NCBI RefSeq assembly: GCF_011762155.1
Contig: NZ_JAASQL010000001.1
Span: forward strand, 496,001-560,000
Direction of reading: 5' to 3'
Source: Wenyingzhuangia heitensis
GTDB taxonomy: Bacteria; Bacteroidota; Bacteroidia; Flavobacteriales; Flavobacteriaceae
DNA length: 64,000 bases
The notes below the pieces were generated by a model. That model ran no database searches, had not been told where the DNA came from, and worked only from the letters and a program-made list of their open reading frames with translations. Shown here one piece after another: positions 16,722-27,500 of the stretch (the stretch's first letter is position 1; each line of letters starts with the position of its first letter). Both the position numbers and the translations under genes were made by a program.

Positions 16722-18179
16722 ATGTCACAGACTAAAAAAACCAAAATTGTAGCTACATTAGGTCCTGCCTTAACGGGTAAGAAAGAAAAGCTAAGAGAAT
16801 TGATGATTTCTGGAGTAAATGTATTCAGAATTAATTTTTCTCATGCAGATGAGGACGATGTTACAACTAATGTTAGATTAATTAGAGAATTAAACGAGGA
16901 ATTAGATTTTAATGTTGCAATTTTAGCTGACTTACAAGGTCCAAAATTACGCGTTGGTGTAATGGCTGAAGGAGTTGAATTAGCTCCAGGTGATGTTTTT
17001 AACTTTACTACTGAAAAGGGTGAAGGAAATCAAGAAAAAGCTTTTATGACTTACCAACGTTTTCCAAAAGACGTAAAGGTTGGTGAGAAAATATTAGTAG
17101 ATGATGGTAAATTATTGTTTGAAGTTACTGCTACTAATGGTATTGATTTAGTTACTACTAAAGTATTAAGAGGAGGTCCTTTAAAATCTAAAAAAGGAGT
17201 AAACTTACCTAACACAAATATCTCTTTACCTGCATTAACAGAAAAAGATATTAAAGATGCAAAATTTGCATTGAGCTTAAACGTAGATTGGATGGCTTTA
17301 TCTTTTGTGCGTAACCCTGCAGATTTAGATGATATACATAAATTAATTGCAGAAAACTCTGATACTTCTGTATACAGAACTAGAGTAATCTCTAAAATTG
17401 AAAAGCCAGAAGCTTTAGAAAATATTGATGCTATTATAGCAAACACAGATGCTATTATGGTAGCTCGTGGAGATTTGGGTGTTGAAATTCCTATGTCTGA
17501 AGTACCATTGGCTCAAAAAATGTTAGTTAGAAAATGTAAAGAAGCTAAGATTCCTGTAGTAATTGCTACGCAAATGATGGAAACAATGATTGAAAACTCT
17601 GTGCCAACACGTGCTGAGGTAAATGACGTTGCAAACTCTATTATGGATGGTGCAGATGCAGTAATGTTATCTGGAGAAACTTCTGTTGGAGCGTTCCCAA
17701 ACGAAGTAATTAAGGTGATGAGACAAATTATTTTAGATGTTGAAAACTCTAGTTTAATTGAAGTACCAAGAGAATCTCCAAAACCAGATACAGATTCTGA
17801 TAGAGCTATTTCTAATGCTATTTGTCATCAAGCTGCTTTGGTTGCAGATGATATCAATGCAAAAGTAATTTCAACAATTACAAACTCTGGTTATACTGCT
17901 CAACAAATTTCTGCATTAAGACCAAAATCTCAAATTTTAGCATTCTCTTCAGACAGAAGAACTTTAGGGATGATGAATATTATGTGGGGGGTAAAAGGTA
18001 GATTTTACGAGCCAAACACTCCTTTCTCTACTGATATTATTAGAGATGTAAATAATATCGCTTTAGAAAGTGGATATTTACAAGAAGGGGATATTGTTGT
18101 AAACTTAACATCTACTCCAATTATGGAAAAAGGTGATGTGAATACATTACGTATTTCTAAAGTAGATTTAAGCAAATAA
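16722..18179 (+). CDS. pyk: Pyruvate kinase
   Basis: A 485-residue pyruvate kinase, which makes pyruvate and ATP from phosphoenolpyruvate. The N-terminus 'TKIVATLGPAL' and 'FRINFSHA', the active-site Lys in 'VISKIEKPEALEN', the metal-binding 'MVARGDLGVEIPMSEVP' and the signature 'TQMMETMIENSVPTRAEVNDVANSIMDGADAVMLSGETS' region are all intact. The C-terminal allosteric domain is present. It starts 3 bases after its upstream partner and ends at a terminator hairpin. Confidence 0.97.
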   Translation: MSQTKKTKIVATLGPALTGKKEKLRELMISGVNVFRINFSHADEDDVTTNVRLIRELNEELDFNVAILADLQGPKLRVGVMAEGVELAPGDVFNFTTEKGEGNQEKAFMTYQRFPKDVKVGEKILVDDGKLLFEVTATNGIDLVTTKVLRGGPLKSKKGVNLPNTNISLPALTEKDIKDAKFALSLNVDWMALSFVRNPADLDDIHKLIAENSDTSVYRTRVISKIEKPEALENIDAIIANTDAIMVARGDLGVEIPMSEVPLAQKMLVRKCKEAKIPVVIATQMMETMIENSVPTRAEVNDVANSIMDGADAVMLSGETSVGAFPNEVIKVMRQIILDVENSSLIEVPRESPKPDTDSDRAISNAICHQAALVADDINAKVISTITNSGYTAQQISALRPKSQILAFSSDRRTLGMMNIMWGVKGRFYEPNTPFSTDIIRDVNNIALESGYLQEGDIVVNLTSTPIMEKGDVNTLRISKVDLSK

Positions 18180-18202
18180 GAAATATATTCTTTTACTATA
18201 TA

Positions 18203-18238
18203 AAAGCCCTGTTCTGTATAGAATAGGGCTTTCTTTTT
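18203..18238. terminator. Terminator after pyk
   Basis: 13-bp stem with one G-T pair (18203-18215 / 18220-18232), GTAT loop, then a T-rich tail. It sits between the convergent stops of pyk and the TonB-like gene and may act on both. Confidence 0.85.
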
Positions 18239-19026
18239 TACTCTACTAAAAACCGAACAGGTAAGGTGTAAATTAAATTTACAGTTTTTCCATTTTGTTT
18301 TGCAGGTTTCATTTTGGGTAAATCACTGAGTACTTGCTTAATTTCTTTCTCCAATTCTGGATGTGTTTTAGTTGTTTTAATATCGGGGCTAACCTCCCCA
18401 TTGTGATCTATAATAAACTGACAATCTATTTTTTGTAAGCCCACTAGGTTAAGCTTGCTAGCTAAATCAATATCAAAATTTTTCCCAAAGAATTTAGAGA
18501 TCTTTTTACTAAAGCATTTTTTAGATTTTTCTCTGTCATACATATATTTTTCACAACCAGGATATACGGGAATGTTCTCTACGCTTACATAGTTTATAGT
18601 TTCGGGTTCATATTCTACTACATCATCAAAATATTCTATGTTTTTTAAATCTTCATTACTATTGGTGACGGATTTCTCTTCTTTAATCAGTGTAGTCTCT
18701 TTTACTTTTGTGTTGTTATCAACTTTTTTAACATGATTGGGATCTATAATTTTTGTAGACTTTTTTTGTTTTTCAACCTCAACAACAGGCTCTTTTAAAA
18801 TAGGAGTTTCAAGCTTTTTAGGTTGTTTTTTAATCCTTTTAAATGCAATGGTTTTGGTATCATCTGTATTGTATTTAATTGTAATGTCAGATTCTTTTTT
18901 TATGGCAGCATAAGATTTATGCTCTAGAAAAGTATAAGTGATAAAAAGCGTTAAGACAAGTCCTAACAGCGTAAAGATTCCGCTGTAATGTTCTAGATTG
19001 GCTTTTGGATTTTTTTTTAGTTTCAT
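18238..19026 (-). CDS. TonB-like energy transducer with charged linker
   Basis: A 262-residue TonB-family protein. It has a short cytoplasmic start 'MKLKKNPKANLEHYSG', one membrane helix (about 17-36), then about 110 residues rich in Lys, Glu and Asn. The TonB C-terminal domain follows, beginning near 'VENIPVYPGCEKYMYDREK' and ending 'PVRFLVE'. It transmits proton-motive force to outer-membrane receptors. The N-terminal 40 residues and the Cys pair (PGCEK...KKCF) match the second TonB in this window (48,036-48,767), so they are paralogs. That one has a polyproline spacer, while this one has a charged Pro-poor linker. It is the last gene before the pyk terminator. Confidence 0.88.
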   Translation of the reverse strand: MKLKKNPKANLEHYSGIFTLLGLVLTLFITYTFLEHKSYAAIKKESDITIKYNTDDTKTIAFKRIKKQPKKLETPILKEPVVEVEKQKKSTKIIDPNHVKKVDNNTKVKETTLIKEEKSVTNSNEDLKNIEYFDDVVEYEPETINYVSVENIPVYPGCEKYMYDREKSKKCFSKKISKFFGKNFDIDLASKLNLVGLQKIDCQFIIDHNGEVSPDIKTTKTHPELEKEIKQVLSDLPKMKPAKQNGKTVNLIYTLPVRFLVE

Positions 19027-19076
19027 GATCTAATCGTTTTGGTTACAAAAGTTTTACATCAATACAAGTGCCAAAA

Positions 19077-19106
19077 AAAAGCCTAACATTTGATTGTTAG
19101 GCTTTT
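19077..19106 (-). terminator. Terminator after pgi
   Basis: Perfect 12-bp stem (19077-19088 / 19095-19106) with a 6-nt loop. On the minus strand it is followed by a run of T. It separates the pgi transcript from the TonB-like gene. Confidence 0.88.
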
Positions 19107-19127
19107 ATAAGATAGTGAATTCTTTTT

Positions 19128-20678
19128 TTATTTTAATAGCTTTTTTGCCATTTCTTTTCCTAATTCGACTCCAAACTGATCAAAGCTATAGATGTTCCAA
19201 ATAATACCTTGTACAAATATTTTGTGTTCGTACATAGCAATCATTTTCCCTAAGCTATTAGGACTTAGTTTGTTTGCTGTAATACAATTACTAGGTCTGT
19301 TTCCTGTAAATACTTTAAAAGGTAATTCTACAGCGTTAGGAGCTACTCCGCTTTCTAAAACTTGTTCTTTAGTTTTTCCAAAACATAGTGCATCTTGCTG
19401 ACCATAAAAGTTTGCCATTAATTTTTTATGATGATCTACTTTACCGTATAAAGATTCGTTAAATCCAATAAAATCACATGGAATTAATTTAGTACCCTGA
19501 TGTACCAATTGCATAAAAGCATGTTGCATATTGGTTCCGGCAGCTCCCCAAATAATAGTTCCTGTTTGATAATCTACAGATTTACCGTTTCTGTCTACAG
19601 ATTTACCGTTACTTTCCATAAACGCTTGTTGCAAGTAAGATGGCAACGTATTTAAATATTGTGTATATGGCAAAACAGCTTCACTTTCTGCTCCATAAAA
19701 GTTATTATACCAAATGCTTAATAAGGCCAAAACAACAGGAATGTTTTTATCAAAATCGGCTGTTTTAAAATGGTTGTCCATTTGATAAGCACCATTTAAT
19801 AATTCAGCATAATTGTCATATCCTACAGATAAAGCAATAGACAAACCAACTGCAGACCATAAAGAAAAACGACCACCTACCCAGTTCCACATAGGGAACA
19901 CGTTTTCTGATGCAATTCCAAATTCAGCAACTGCTTCTAAATTTGTAGAAACTGCAACAAAGTGTTTTGCTACGTCAGAATTGCTGGCTGTTTGTAAAAA
20001 CCATTCTTTAAGAGTTACAGCATTACCTATGGTTTCTTGAGTTGTAAAAGTTTTAGACACAATTACAAATAAGGTAGTTTCTGGATTTAATTTTTTAATC
20101 ACTTCAGAAACATGATCTCCATCAATGTTAGAAACAAAATGAGTGGTTAAATGGTTTTTGTAGTACTGCAATCCATCAACAACCATATTAGGTCCAAGGT
20201 CAGAACCTCCAATACCAATGTTTACAATATCTGTAATTGCTTTTCCTGTATATCCTTTCCAATTACCAGAAATTACTTTTTCTGTAAAAGCTTGGATGCT
20301 TTCTTTGGCTTTGATAACCTCTGGCATTACATTTTCTCCTTCAGAAATTACAGCGTTTCCACTATTGTTTCTTAAAGCAGTGTGTAGTACAGCTCTACCT
20401 TCTGTAGCATTTATAATTTCTCCGCCAAAATATTGTTCTATAGCATTAGACAATCCTGTTTCGTTGGCCAACGCTACTAACAAATCCATAGTTTCTTTAG
20501 AAACTCTATTTTTGGCATAGTTCAACTTTAAATCGTCTAAAGTAATGGTAAAGTTTGCATCACGATTTTTATCATTTGCAAATAATTCCTTTAGTTCTAA
20601 ATCTTGAGCAGTTGTAAAATGTGCTTCTAATTTTTTCCAAGCATTGGTTGTGGTTGGGTTGATGTTTTGTAAAGACAT
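19128..20678 (-). CDS. pgi: Glucose-6-phosphate isomerase
   Basis: A 516-residue PGI interconverting glucose-6-P and fructose-6-P. Catalytic Glu sits in '[15 protein letters not shown]', His in '[15 protein letters not shown]', Lys in '[12 protein letters not shown]', and the sugar-phosphate loop is '[11 protein letters not shown]'. Two differences from the common pattern stand out: the usual GEPGTNGQH is GAAGTNMQH here, and the C-terminus stops soon after the catalytic Lys, about 30 residues short of typical enzymes. All catalytic residues remain, so it is probably active. It starts 17 bases after the M23 peptidase stop, in an operon with it. Confidence 0.95.
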   Translation of the reverse strand: MSLQNINPTTTNAWKKLEAHFTTAQDLELKELFANDKNRDANFTITLDDLKLNYAKNRVSKETMDLLVALANETGLSNAIEQYFGGEIINATEGRAVLHTALRNNSGNAVISEGENVMPEVIKAKESIQAFTEKVISGNWKGYTGKAITDIVNIGIGGSDLGPNMVVDGLQYYKNHLTTHFVSNIDGDHVSEVIKKLNPETTLFVIVSKTFTTQETIGNAVTLKEWFLQTASNSDVAKHFVAVSTNLEAVAEFGIASENVFPMWNWVGGRFSLWSAVGLSIALSVGYDNYAELLNGAYQMDNHFKTADFDKNIPVVLALLSIWYNNFYGAESEAVLPYTQYLNTLPSYLQQAFMESNGKSVDRNGKSVDYQTGTIIWGAAGTNMQHAFMQLVHQGTKLIPCDFIGFNESLYGKVDHHKKLMANFYGQQDALCFGKTKEQVLESGVAPNAVELPFKVFTGNRPSNCITANKLSPNSLGKMIAMYEHKIFVQGIIWNIYSFDQFGVELGKEMAKKLLK

Positions 20679-20695
20679 TGTAGTATGTTTTTGGT

Positions 20696-21931
20696 TTAAT
20701 AGGGTATGGCATCCAATTCTTTTTTAATTGGAGCTATATGAGTTAAATATTTTTGTTGAATTTCTTTCTTCATAGGTTTTGCGGCAGGAAGTTGTTCTTT
20801 TAAAGGATCTACTTGTCTATCGTTTTTCCAAAAACGGTAACATACGTGAGGTCCAGATGTATTTCCTGTCATTCCAACCCATCCAATAACATCACCTTGT
20901 TTAACGTAATCACCTACTTTTACGTTTCTTTTTTTCATGTGAAGGTATTGGGTTGTATAGGTGGCATTGTGTCTAATTTTAACGTAATTTCCATTTCCAC
21001 CTCTGTACTTAGATTCAATAACTTTTCCGTTGGCAGTACTCATAATTGGACTTCCTACAGGGGCAGCAAAATCAGTTCCTAGGTGAGGCTTTATTCTACC
21101 ATAAAAAGCAATTCTTCTTTTAAGGTTGTACTTAGAAGAAATTCGACTAAATTTTAAAGGAGCTTTTAAAAATGCTCTTCTTAAATTATTGGTTTCATCA
21201 TCAAAATATTCCTCAATACCTGTTATAGAATCAGGTATATAGTTAAAGGCATAAAATGGTTTTCCTACATGTTCAAAATAGGCAGCTTTAATTCTACCAA
21301 TTCCTACAGGTATAGTATCGTTAATGTATTTTTGTTCGAAAATAACTTTAAATCGATCGTTTTTTTGAAGTCTAAAAAAGTCAATGGTCCAAGCGTAAAT
21401 ATCAGACAAATCATTTGCAACAACAGGACTTATGTGTTTCTCGTCTAAAGATTGAGAAAGAGAGCTTGTAATAATTCCCGATGCTGTTTTTAATTGCGTA
21501 ATAACTTTTTTCTTTACCGTTTTGGTGTAAATAGAGTCTCTAAAATCTACAATAGAATAATTTACCAAATCATGCTGATAAATAAATACCTGTGCTTTTT
21601 CGGTGGAATCTTTTGCTGCCAAAATGGTGTAGTTTTTACCCGCTCTTAGTCTTCTAACATCAAAGTCTGGTTTAATGGTGTTTGCTATTTCATATATTTT
21701 AGGTGTCCATACGTGATGTTCGTCTAAAATAGTTCCAAAAGTTTCTCCTCTTTTAATTTCGTTTTTTACAATTTTAAAATTCTCTAAACTGTAACCAAAA
21801 AACTTTTTAGAAACTTTAGGTTTTTTAACAATGGTAGGGGAATCACTCTGCTCACCGGATTTTTCTTCCTTAGATTGACAAGAATAAATAGTTAGTAAAA
21901 TAAGGCTTAAAAGGGTGATTTTTTTTAACAT
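20696..21931 (-). CDS. M23-family peptidoglycan metallopeptidase, probable lipoprotein
   Basis: A 411-residue protein with a lipoprotein-type signal ([18 protein letters not shown]). Residues about 280-370 form the LytM/M23 domain: Zn ligands His283 and Asp287 in '[11 protein letters not shown]', a catalytic His in '[19 protein letters not shown]', and '[19 protein letters not shown]'. In canonical M23 enzymes the last motif is HxH; here the third Zn ligand is replaced by Cys364 (HVC), a variant I recall from other Bacteroidota members. Upstream are OapA/LysM-like segments ('[18 protein letters not shown]'). It is the middle gene of the DUF3108-M23-pgi operon and acts on cross-linked cell wall. 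Confidence 0.9.
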   Translation of the reverse strand: MLKKITLLSLILLTIYSCQSKEEKSGEQSDSPTIVKKPKVSKKFFGYSLENFKIVKNEIKRGETFGTILDEHHVWTPKIYEIANTIKPDFDVRRLRAGKNYTILAAKDSTEKAQVFIYQHDLVNYSIVDFRDSIYTKTVKKKVITQLKTASGIITSSLSQSLDEKHISPVVANDLSDIYAWTIDFFRLQKNDRFKVIFEQKYINDTIPVGIGRIKAAYFEHVGKPFYAFNYIPDSITGIEEYFDDETNNLRRAFLKAPLKFSRISSKYNLKRRIAFYGRIKPHLGTDFAAPVGSPIMSTANGKVIESKYRGGNGNYVKIRHNATYTTQYLHMKKRNVKVGDYVKQGDVIGWVGMTGNTSGPHVCYRFWKNDRQVDPLKEQLPAAKPMKKEIQQKYLTHIAPIKKELDAIPY

Positions 21932-21979
21932 TCTGTGTCTATATTTCTAGCTGCCAAAAGTACAATTATTTTATGAATT

Positions 21980-22732
21980 TTATTGAGCGTTAAAGGGATG
22001 TAATAAACCTTTGTACTCATCAATATCTGCTTTTAAAGAACCTACAGCCAAATCGGCTTGTATTCTTACAGGAATTCTGTTTTTATCTGCGGTAATCCAT
22101 ATGCTAAGGCTTTCCTTTTCTTTAAAAACTCTACCCGATTGTACCATGGGTCTAAAGACAAAACACTCAACGTCTCCAAACTTGGTTTTTAGGTTTTCTT
22201 TTCTAAGTTTTGTTAGCTTAAAAGGGAATTTTTTATGATCAAAAAACAAATTCATAGCAATAGATTCATCTACTTTTAAACTGTCGGGAACATTATTTCT
22301 TAAATAATAAAAAGCAGCAATCATATCTTGAACGTCTTTTGCTGCCACTCTTTTTTCTTTGTTGCGTTTATGATCTACAGTTAATACGCTATCTTTTTCA
22401 AAAAACAACTCTACATTTTTGGTGTATTTACCTTCTTTTATTTTTCTGATGGCTCTAGTTGGAAGTCCTGTTTTTTTATTAATAAAAGATTGATAATCAT
22501 CTTCTACAGGAAAAACCCATCTAAGCATACCTGTTGTCCATCCTTTTCCAATTACATGCTCGTATTTTTGATTGTTTATAGTGGTCTCTTGTACTTGAAT
22601 ACTAGCATACCCTGCATTAATAATTCCGTAATGTATTCTAAATTTAATTTTTTCACCATCTTTATAAGCCCTGTTTTGTTGAGCGTTTACTACAAATCCA
22701 ATAAAAAAAACAATATATATAAGTTGTTTCAT
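21980..22732 (-). CDS. DUF3108-domain secreted protein
   Basis: A 250-residue protein with a signal peptide (MKQLIYIVFFIGFVVNAQ) and a DUF3108 domain: 'YKDGEKIKFRIHYGIINAGYASIQV' near the start, 'YEHVIGKGWTTGMLRWVFPVEDDYQSFI', and 'SIWITADKNRIPVRIQADLAVGSLKADIDEYKG' near the end. The fold is predicted beta-rich and periplasmic. It heads the operon with the M23 peptidase (48-base gap) and pgi, which suggests an envelope role. The biochemical function is unknown. Confidence 0.88.
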   Translation of the reverse strand: MKQLIYIVFFIGFVVNAQQNRAYKDGEKIKFRIHYGIINAGYASIQVQETTINNQKYEHVIGKGWTTGMLRWVFPVEDDYQSFINKKTGLPTRAIRKIKEGKYTKNVELFFEKDSVLTVDHKRNKEKRVAAKDVQDMIAAFYYLRNNVPDSLKVDESIAMNLFFDHKKFPFKLTKLRKENLKTKFGDVECFVFRPMVQSGRVFKEKESLSIWITADKNRIPVRIQADLAVGSLKADIDEYKGLLHPFNAQ

Positions 22733-22826
22733 ATCTTTTTCTGTTTAGCTTCTGATAGATAATATCAAAAGACATTCCAAATTAAAAAATTAAACGTCAA
22801 TATAGGTAAACACAATGCTAATTTTT

Positions 22827-22834
22827 TAGCTTTG
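22827..22834 (+). promoter_or_regulatory. Candidate kdtA promoter (-7 box) close to the start codon
   Basis: TAGCTTTG ends only 5 bases before the ATG at 22840. If used, the mRNA would be leaderless or nearly so. No -33 TTG is seen at the right distance. Confidence 0.42.
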
Positions 22835-22839
22835 CTGTT

Positions 22840-24093
22840 ATGAGGTTTTTATACAATTTACTTATTATTATGGCTTCTTTTGTATTAAAAGGAGTTGCTT
22901 TTTTTAGCCCTAAAATCAAACTTTTTGTAGCGGGTAGAAAAAATGTTTTTGATGAAATTAAAATATCTATAGATGCTAAAAAACCTGTAGTTTGGATTCA
23001 CGCAGCTTCTTTAGGAGAATTTGAGCAAGGGAGACCTGTAATTGAAGAAATAAAAAAGGAATATCCTAACTATCAAATTGTGTTGACTTTTTTTTCGCCG
23101 TCTGGTTATGAAATCAGAAAGGATTATGAATTAGTAACCACTATTTGTTATTTGCCAATGGATACTATTGGTAATGCTAAAAAGTTTTTAAAAATGGTGG
23201 AGCCAAAAGTTGCCATTTTTATAAAATATGAATTTTGGCCAAATTATTTAAACGAATTAGAGAAGCAAAACATTCCTGCTTTTTTGATTTCTGGAATTTT
23301 TAGAGAAGATCAATCGTTTTTTAAACCCTATGGTTTTTGGATGCGTAAACATTTGCAAACCATTCAGCATTTTTTTGTGCAAGATGATGTTTCTAAAACA
23401 TTATTAAACTCAATAAATATTAATAAAGTTACCGTAGCAGGAGATACTCGCTTTGATAGGGTTCAAAAATTAGTAGAAGCTAATGAAAAATTACCGTTTG
23501 TAAACGACTTTAAAAACGAAGCTTATTTATTAGTAGCAGGTAGTACTTGGCCAGAAGATGAAGAACAATTGGTGAGCTACATAAACACAAAAGCATCAGA
23601 CAAAGAAAAGTTTATTATTGCCCCACATAACGTTACAAAAGATGGAGTTTTAAAACTAAAAAATAGTCTTAAAAAAGAAGTGGTTTTGTATTCTGAAATG
23701 GGGAGTAAAGACATGAGCAACTATACTGTTTTTATAGTAGATACTATTGGAATTTTATCTAAAATATATGCATATGCAAATGTAGCTTATATTGGTGGAG
23801 GCTATACCAAAAGTGGAGTGCACAACACTTTAGAAGCAGCAACTTATGGATTGCCAATTGTTATTGGTCCTAATTTTAAAAAGTTTAAAGAGGTGCAAGA
23901 TTTGGTTGCGTTAGAGGGTTGTGTAAGTGTTGCTAATGCTAATGAATTATCTAAAGTATTACAGATTATTTATCAAGATGCAGTAGTGAGGTTAAAAAAG
24001 TCAGGAATCACTAAAAATTATGTTGCTAAAAATTTAGGTGCTACTCAAAAAATAATGGATTCTTTATCAAAAATTTTAACGCATGAAAATTAA
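22840..24093 (+). CDS. kdtA: 3-deoxy-D-manno-octulosonic acid (Kdo) transferase
   Basis: A 417-residue GT30 glycosyltransferase that adds Kdo to lipid A precursors at the inner membrane. It has an N-terminal membrane anchor (about 1-22), catalytic Glu60 in 'HAASLGEFEQGRP', 'VAIFIKYEFWPNYL', and the nucleotide-sugar site 'YIGGGYTKSGVHNTLEAATYGLPIVIGPNF'. The MRFLYN start matches family members, so the ATG at 22840 is kept despite the very close upstream promoter box. The stop overlaps the next gene by 11 bases. Confidence 0.95.
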   Translation: MRFLYNLLIIMASFVLKGVAFFSPKIKLFVAGRKNVFDEIKISIDAKKPVVWIHAASLGEFEQGRPVIEEIKKEYPNYQIVLTFFSPSGYEIRKDYELVTTICYLPMDTIGNAKKFLKMVEPKVAIFIKYEFWPNYLNELEKQNIPAFLISGIFREDQSFFKPYGFWMRKHLQTIQHFFVQDDVSKTLLNSININKVTVAGDTRFDRVQKLVEANEKLPFVNDFKNEAYLLVAGSTWPEDEEQLVSYINTKASDKEKFIIAPHNVTKDGVLKLKNSLKKEVVLYSEMGSKDMSNYTVFIVDTIGILSKIYAYANVAYIGGGYTKSGVHNTLEAATYGLPIVIGPNFKKFKEVQDLVALEGCVSVANANELSKVLQIIYQDAVVRLKKSGITKNYVAKNLGATQKIMDSLSKILTHEN

Positions 24094-24487
24094 AATCATA
24101 GCCTTTTTATTGGCTCTTTTTTCGATGCTAATTTTTTCTGAAGGAGTTCTTTTTACAACCCTCTTTTATGTGCCTACTATTTTATGGATTTTTCCTTTTT
24201 ATGTTTGGTTTTGGTTGTCTGCTTTTTATTTTAAAAATTCTTTTGGTAAACAGTTAAAGCTCTATCAAAAAATAGCAATCATTTTGCTGAATAGTTTTCT
24301 GTTATTTTCTTTTTTATACGTAGGGCTTCAGCTTTGGAAAATAAATACGGGAAATATTTTAATGTCGGATAATTCTATCTTTCAAATCAATTTAAAAAAC
24401 ATTTGGTTTTGGGTAATTTATCAATCTTATTTATTATTGTTTTTCTTTTCTACTTTTAAATTATTGGTTACTATAGATCAAAAATAA
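24083..24487 (+). CDS. Small multi-pass membrane protein, unknown function
   Basis: A 134-residue, very hydrophobic protein with about four predicted membrane helices (roughly 4-25, 30-49, 62-84, 107-129), rich in Phe and Leu, with Lys-rich turns. It overlaps the end of kdtA by 11 bases in another frame, so it is translationally linked to it. I recognise no family. The context suggests an envelope role only. Confidence 0.7.
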   Translation: MKIKIIAFLLALFSMLIFSEGVLFTTLFYVPTILWIFPFYVWFWLSAFYFKNSFGKQLKLYQKIAIILLNSFLLFSFLYVGLQLWKINTGNILMSDNSIFQINLKNIWFWVIYQSYLLLFFFSTFKLLVTIDQK

Positions 24488-24563
24488 TCATAAGAACTTA
24501 ATGCTTACTTGATGTTAAAGTAATGCAATTGCTGTATTCTTGTCGGTCACTAACGACACGATT

Positions 24564-27500
24564 ATGAAGTTCTGGATCTTTTTTTTATACTCTTTTGTTT
24601 CTTTTTTTGCTTTAGGTCAAGAAATTAAATTTAAAACATACACTACAAATCAAGGCTTATCAAACAATTCTATTTTAGATATAGAAAATGATGAAAATGG
24701 GGGGTTGTGGATTGCGACTTTAGATGGATTAAATTATTTTGATGGAAATGAATTTGTGGTTTATAAACATATTGTAAACGATAGTACTTCTATTGCAGGA
24801 AATTATATCTATGATATTAAAAAAGACAGTCAAGGTGCTATTTGGGTAAAAACTAGTCAGGGTAAAACGAGTAAGTACATTGGAAATGGATTGTTTAAAA
24901 ATTTTAGTTTTAAAAACGAACCTATAAATTCAATAGGGTTGTCTACGTCTAACAACATTATAGCGTATACAAACAAAAGAACTTATGAATATTTAGACAA
25001 TGTGTTTGTGGCAAAAAAAACAATTGCCCAAAAAAGTGATAATTACAACTCTTTTAGCAAAATTCTTTTAGAAAAATACCCCACTATTATAATTAACGAT
25101 GTTTTAAAAGATAAAAAAGGAAATATATGGTTTGCCACCAGACGTAACGGTGTTTATATTATTCCAAACCATCACAATAATATTCAAAACAATCATATAG
25201 ACCATTATATTGTTGATAAATACTCTCCTTATACTTTTAATAGCAATGAAGTAGATCGACTTCATTTAGACATGTTTAATAACGTGTGGTTGGGGCATAA
25301 AGATGGTGGTTTAAGTATGGCTTATAAAGACTCAGAGCTTATTTATTATGTAACTCCTCATCCTATAAAATACCCTCATTTACCCAATGAAACGATTAGA
25401 GCAATTACCAAAAAAAACAAAGGTCAATTGTGGTTGGGGTATTATAATAAAGGACTTTACTATTACAGTAATAAAACGGAATGTTATATAAAATACATTA
25501 TTCCAGAAGCTAAAGACAATGTAAATTGGGAACGTATTAGAAGTTTATTTACAGCATCGGATGATAGTGTTTGGGCTGGATCTTATGCAGGTTTAATTCG
25601 TGTTTTTAGTAATGGGGAGTATGAATTACATAATGCAGAAACTATAAAAGAATTGCCTAATAATAGAAGTTATTCTATTTGCGAAGATGATTCCAAAAAC
25701 CTATGGATTGGATGCTGGGGAGGAGTAGCAAAATTTAATTTGGTCAGAAATAAATTTGAAGTCTTTAAAGGTCAAGATACACTAAGCTCTTATCACATAA
25801 GAAATATTAAAATAGAAGGTGATGAGTTAATTTTAGCGACAGAATTTAATGGGGTTTTAGTGTTAAATACCAATAATGGAAGTCTCACAAAAATAAATAC
25901 GAGTAAAGGAGTTTTAGACAATAGTATTTATTCTGTTTTAAAAGACAAAAACACCAATAATTATTGGATCGCTTCATTAGGTGGAATTACCATATACAAT
26001 GCAGAAAAAGGGATTGTAAAAAACATAACAGAACAAAATGGTCTGTTTAGTCATATGGTATACGGTTTAATAGATGCAGAGGACAAGGTTTGGTTAAGTA
26101 CTACCAAAGGTTTGGCATTTGTAGATAAAGCGACTTATCAAGTAACAACTATTAACCCCAATGAAGGTTGGCAAGCTCCTGAGTTTTCAGAAGGAGCGTA
26201 TTATCAAGATCCAAAAGGGATGTTGTTCTTTGCAGGAGTAAATGGATTAAATTATTTTAATCCTAGTACAATTAGAGGAAAAGAATACAAGTCAAAAATT
26301 AAATTAAAAATAGACGATAATGAAAATTATGCAAAACAACTTGTAAAAAAACATAGCAATAATGACGTAAAAGTAAATGTAAGTACTATTACTTTTCCTA
26401 GTAGTCGTAAAGAGCAAATCTATTTTAAATTAGAGGGTTTTGATGTTGATTGGAGGTTGTTAGAAACACAAGTGATTGATTATCATGATTTACCTTCTGG
26501 AAATTATGAGTTTTATGTAAAATCTGTTAGAGATAATATTCCTAGTAATTCTTATTTTACACTAAAAATAGAGAAAGCGTTGTACGAAACTATAGGCTTT
26601 TATATCATAATTTCTTTACTATTTATGGTAACAGTAGTTGTTGTTTTTTGGATTAGAAATAAAAGTAATAAAAAGTTAAAAGAAAGATTAGAACAAAAAA
26701 TAATAGACAGAACACAGGTTATAGAAAATCAAAAACAAGATTTATTAAAAGCAAATAAAGAATTAGACGAAAAAAACAAAGAAGTCTCTCATCAAAAAGA
26801 AAAACTATTGGAGTTACATAACAGTTTAAAAAATGAAGATTTTGAACTGGAAAAATTTAAATCTTTTGTGCTTTCAGAATTTCAAGAACCAGTATCCAAA
26901 ATTATTAGAACTAGTGCCAAAATAGAAGGAGATACAAAGGCAAAAGAACAGATAATAAACCAAGCAACAAGCATGATTAATTTGTTGTCAGAATGGGATT
27001 ATTTAGATCATGTAAAAGATTTGGGGGCTGTTAAAAATAGTATAGTAAACCTATTCCCTATTTTAAAAAACATTTTAGAAAATAATAAAAAATCGGCACA
27101 AAAAAATCAAGTCAACTTTATAAGCCATATAGACAAAGATATTACTTGGGTAGAAGTAGATGTTTTAAGAATAAGGTTGTTGATACAATATTTTTTAGGA
27201 GACCTTGTAAAGTATTCTGATAAAAAAAGCAAGTTAGATATAGCTTTTGTGTACCAAAACAATGCCTTAGAACTAAAGGTAATATCCAATAGCGAATTGT
27301 TAATCAGCAACTGGGATCATGTGGTTAGGTACAGTCCTTACTTTAAAGCGGTAAAAACCCTGTTAACAGATTTAAGTGGAGTTTTTAGTCTGCAAAAAGA
27401 GCAAGATTTTGTACTAAGTTTTAAAATTCCATTATTCAAAATGAATCCGGATTTTAAACAAACAGAAACTATTTCTTGGAAACACATGAACGATCAGGAA

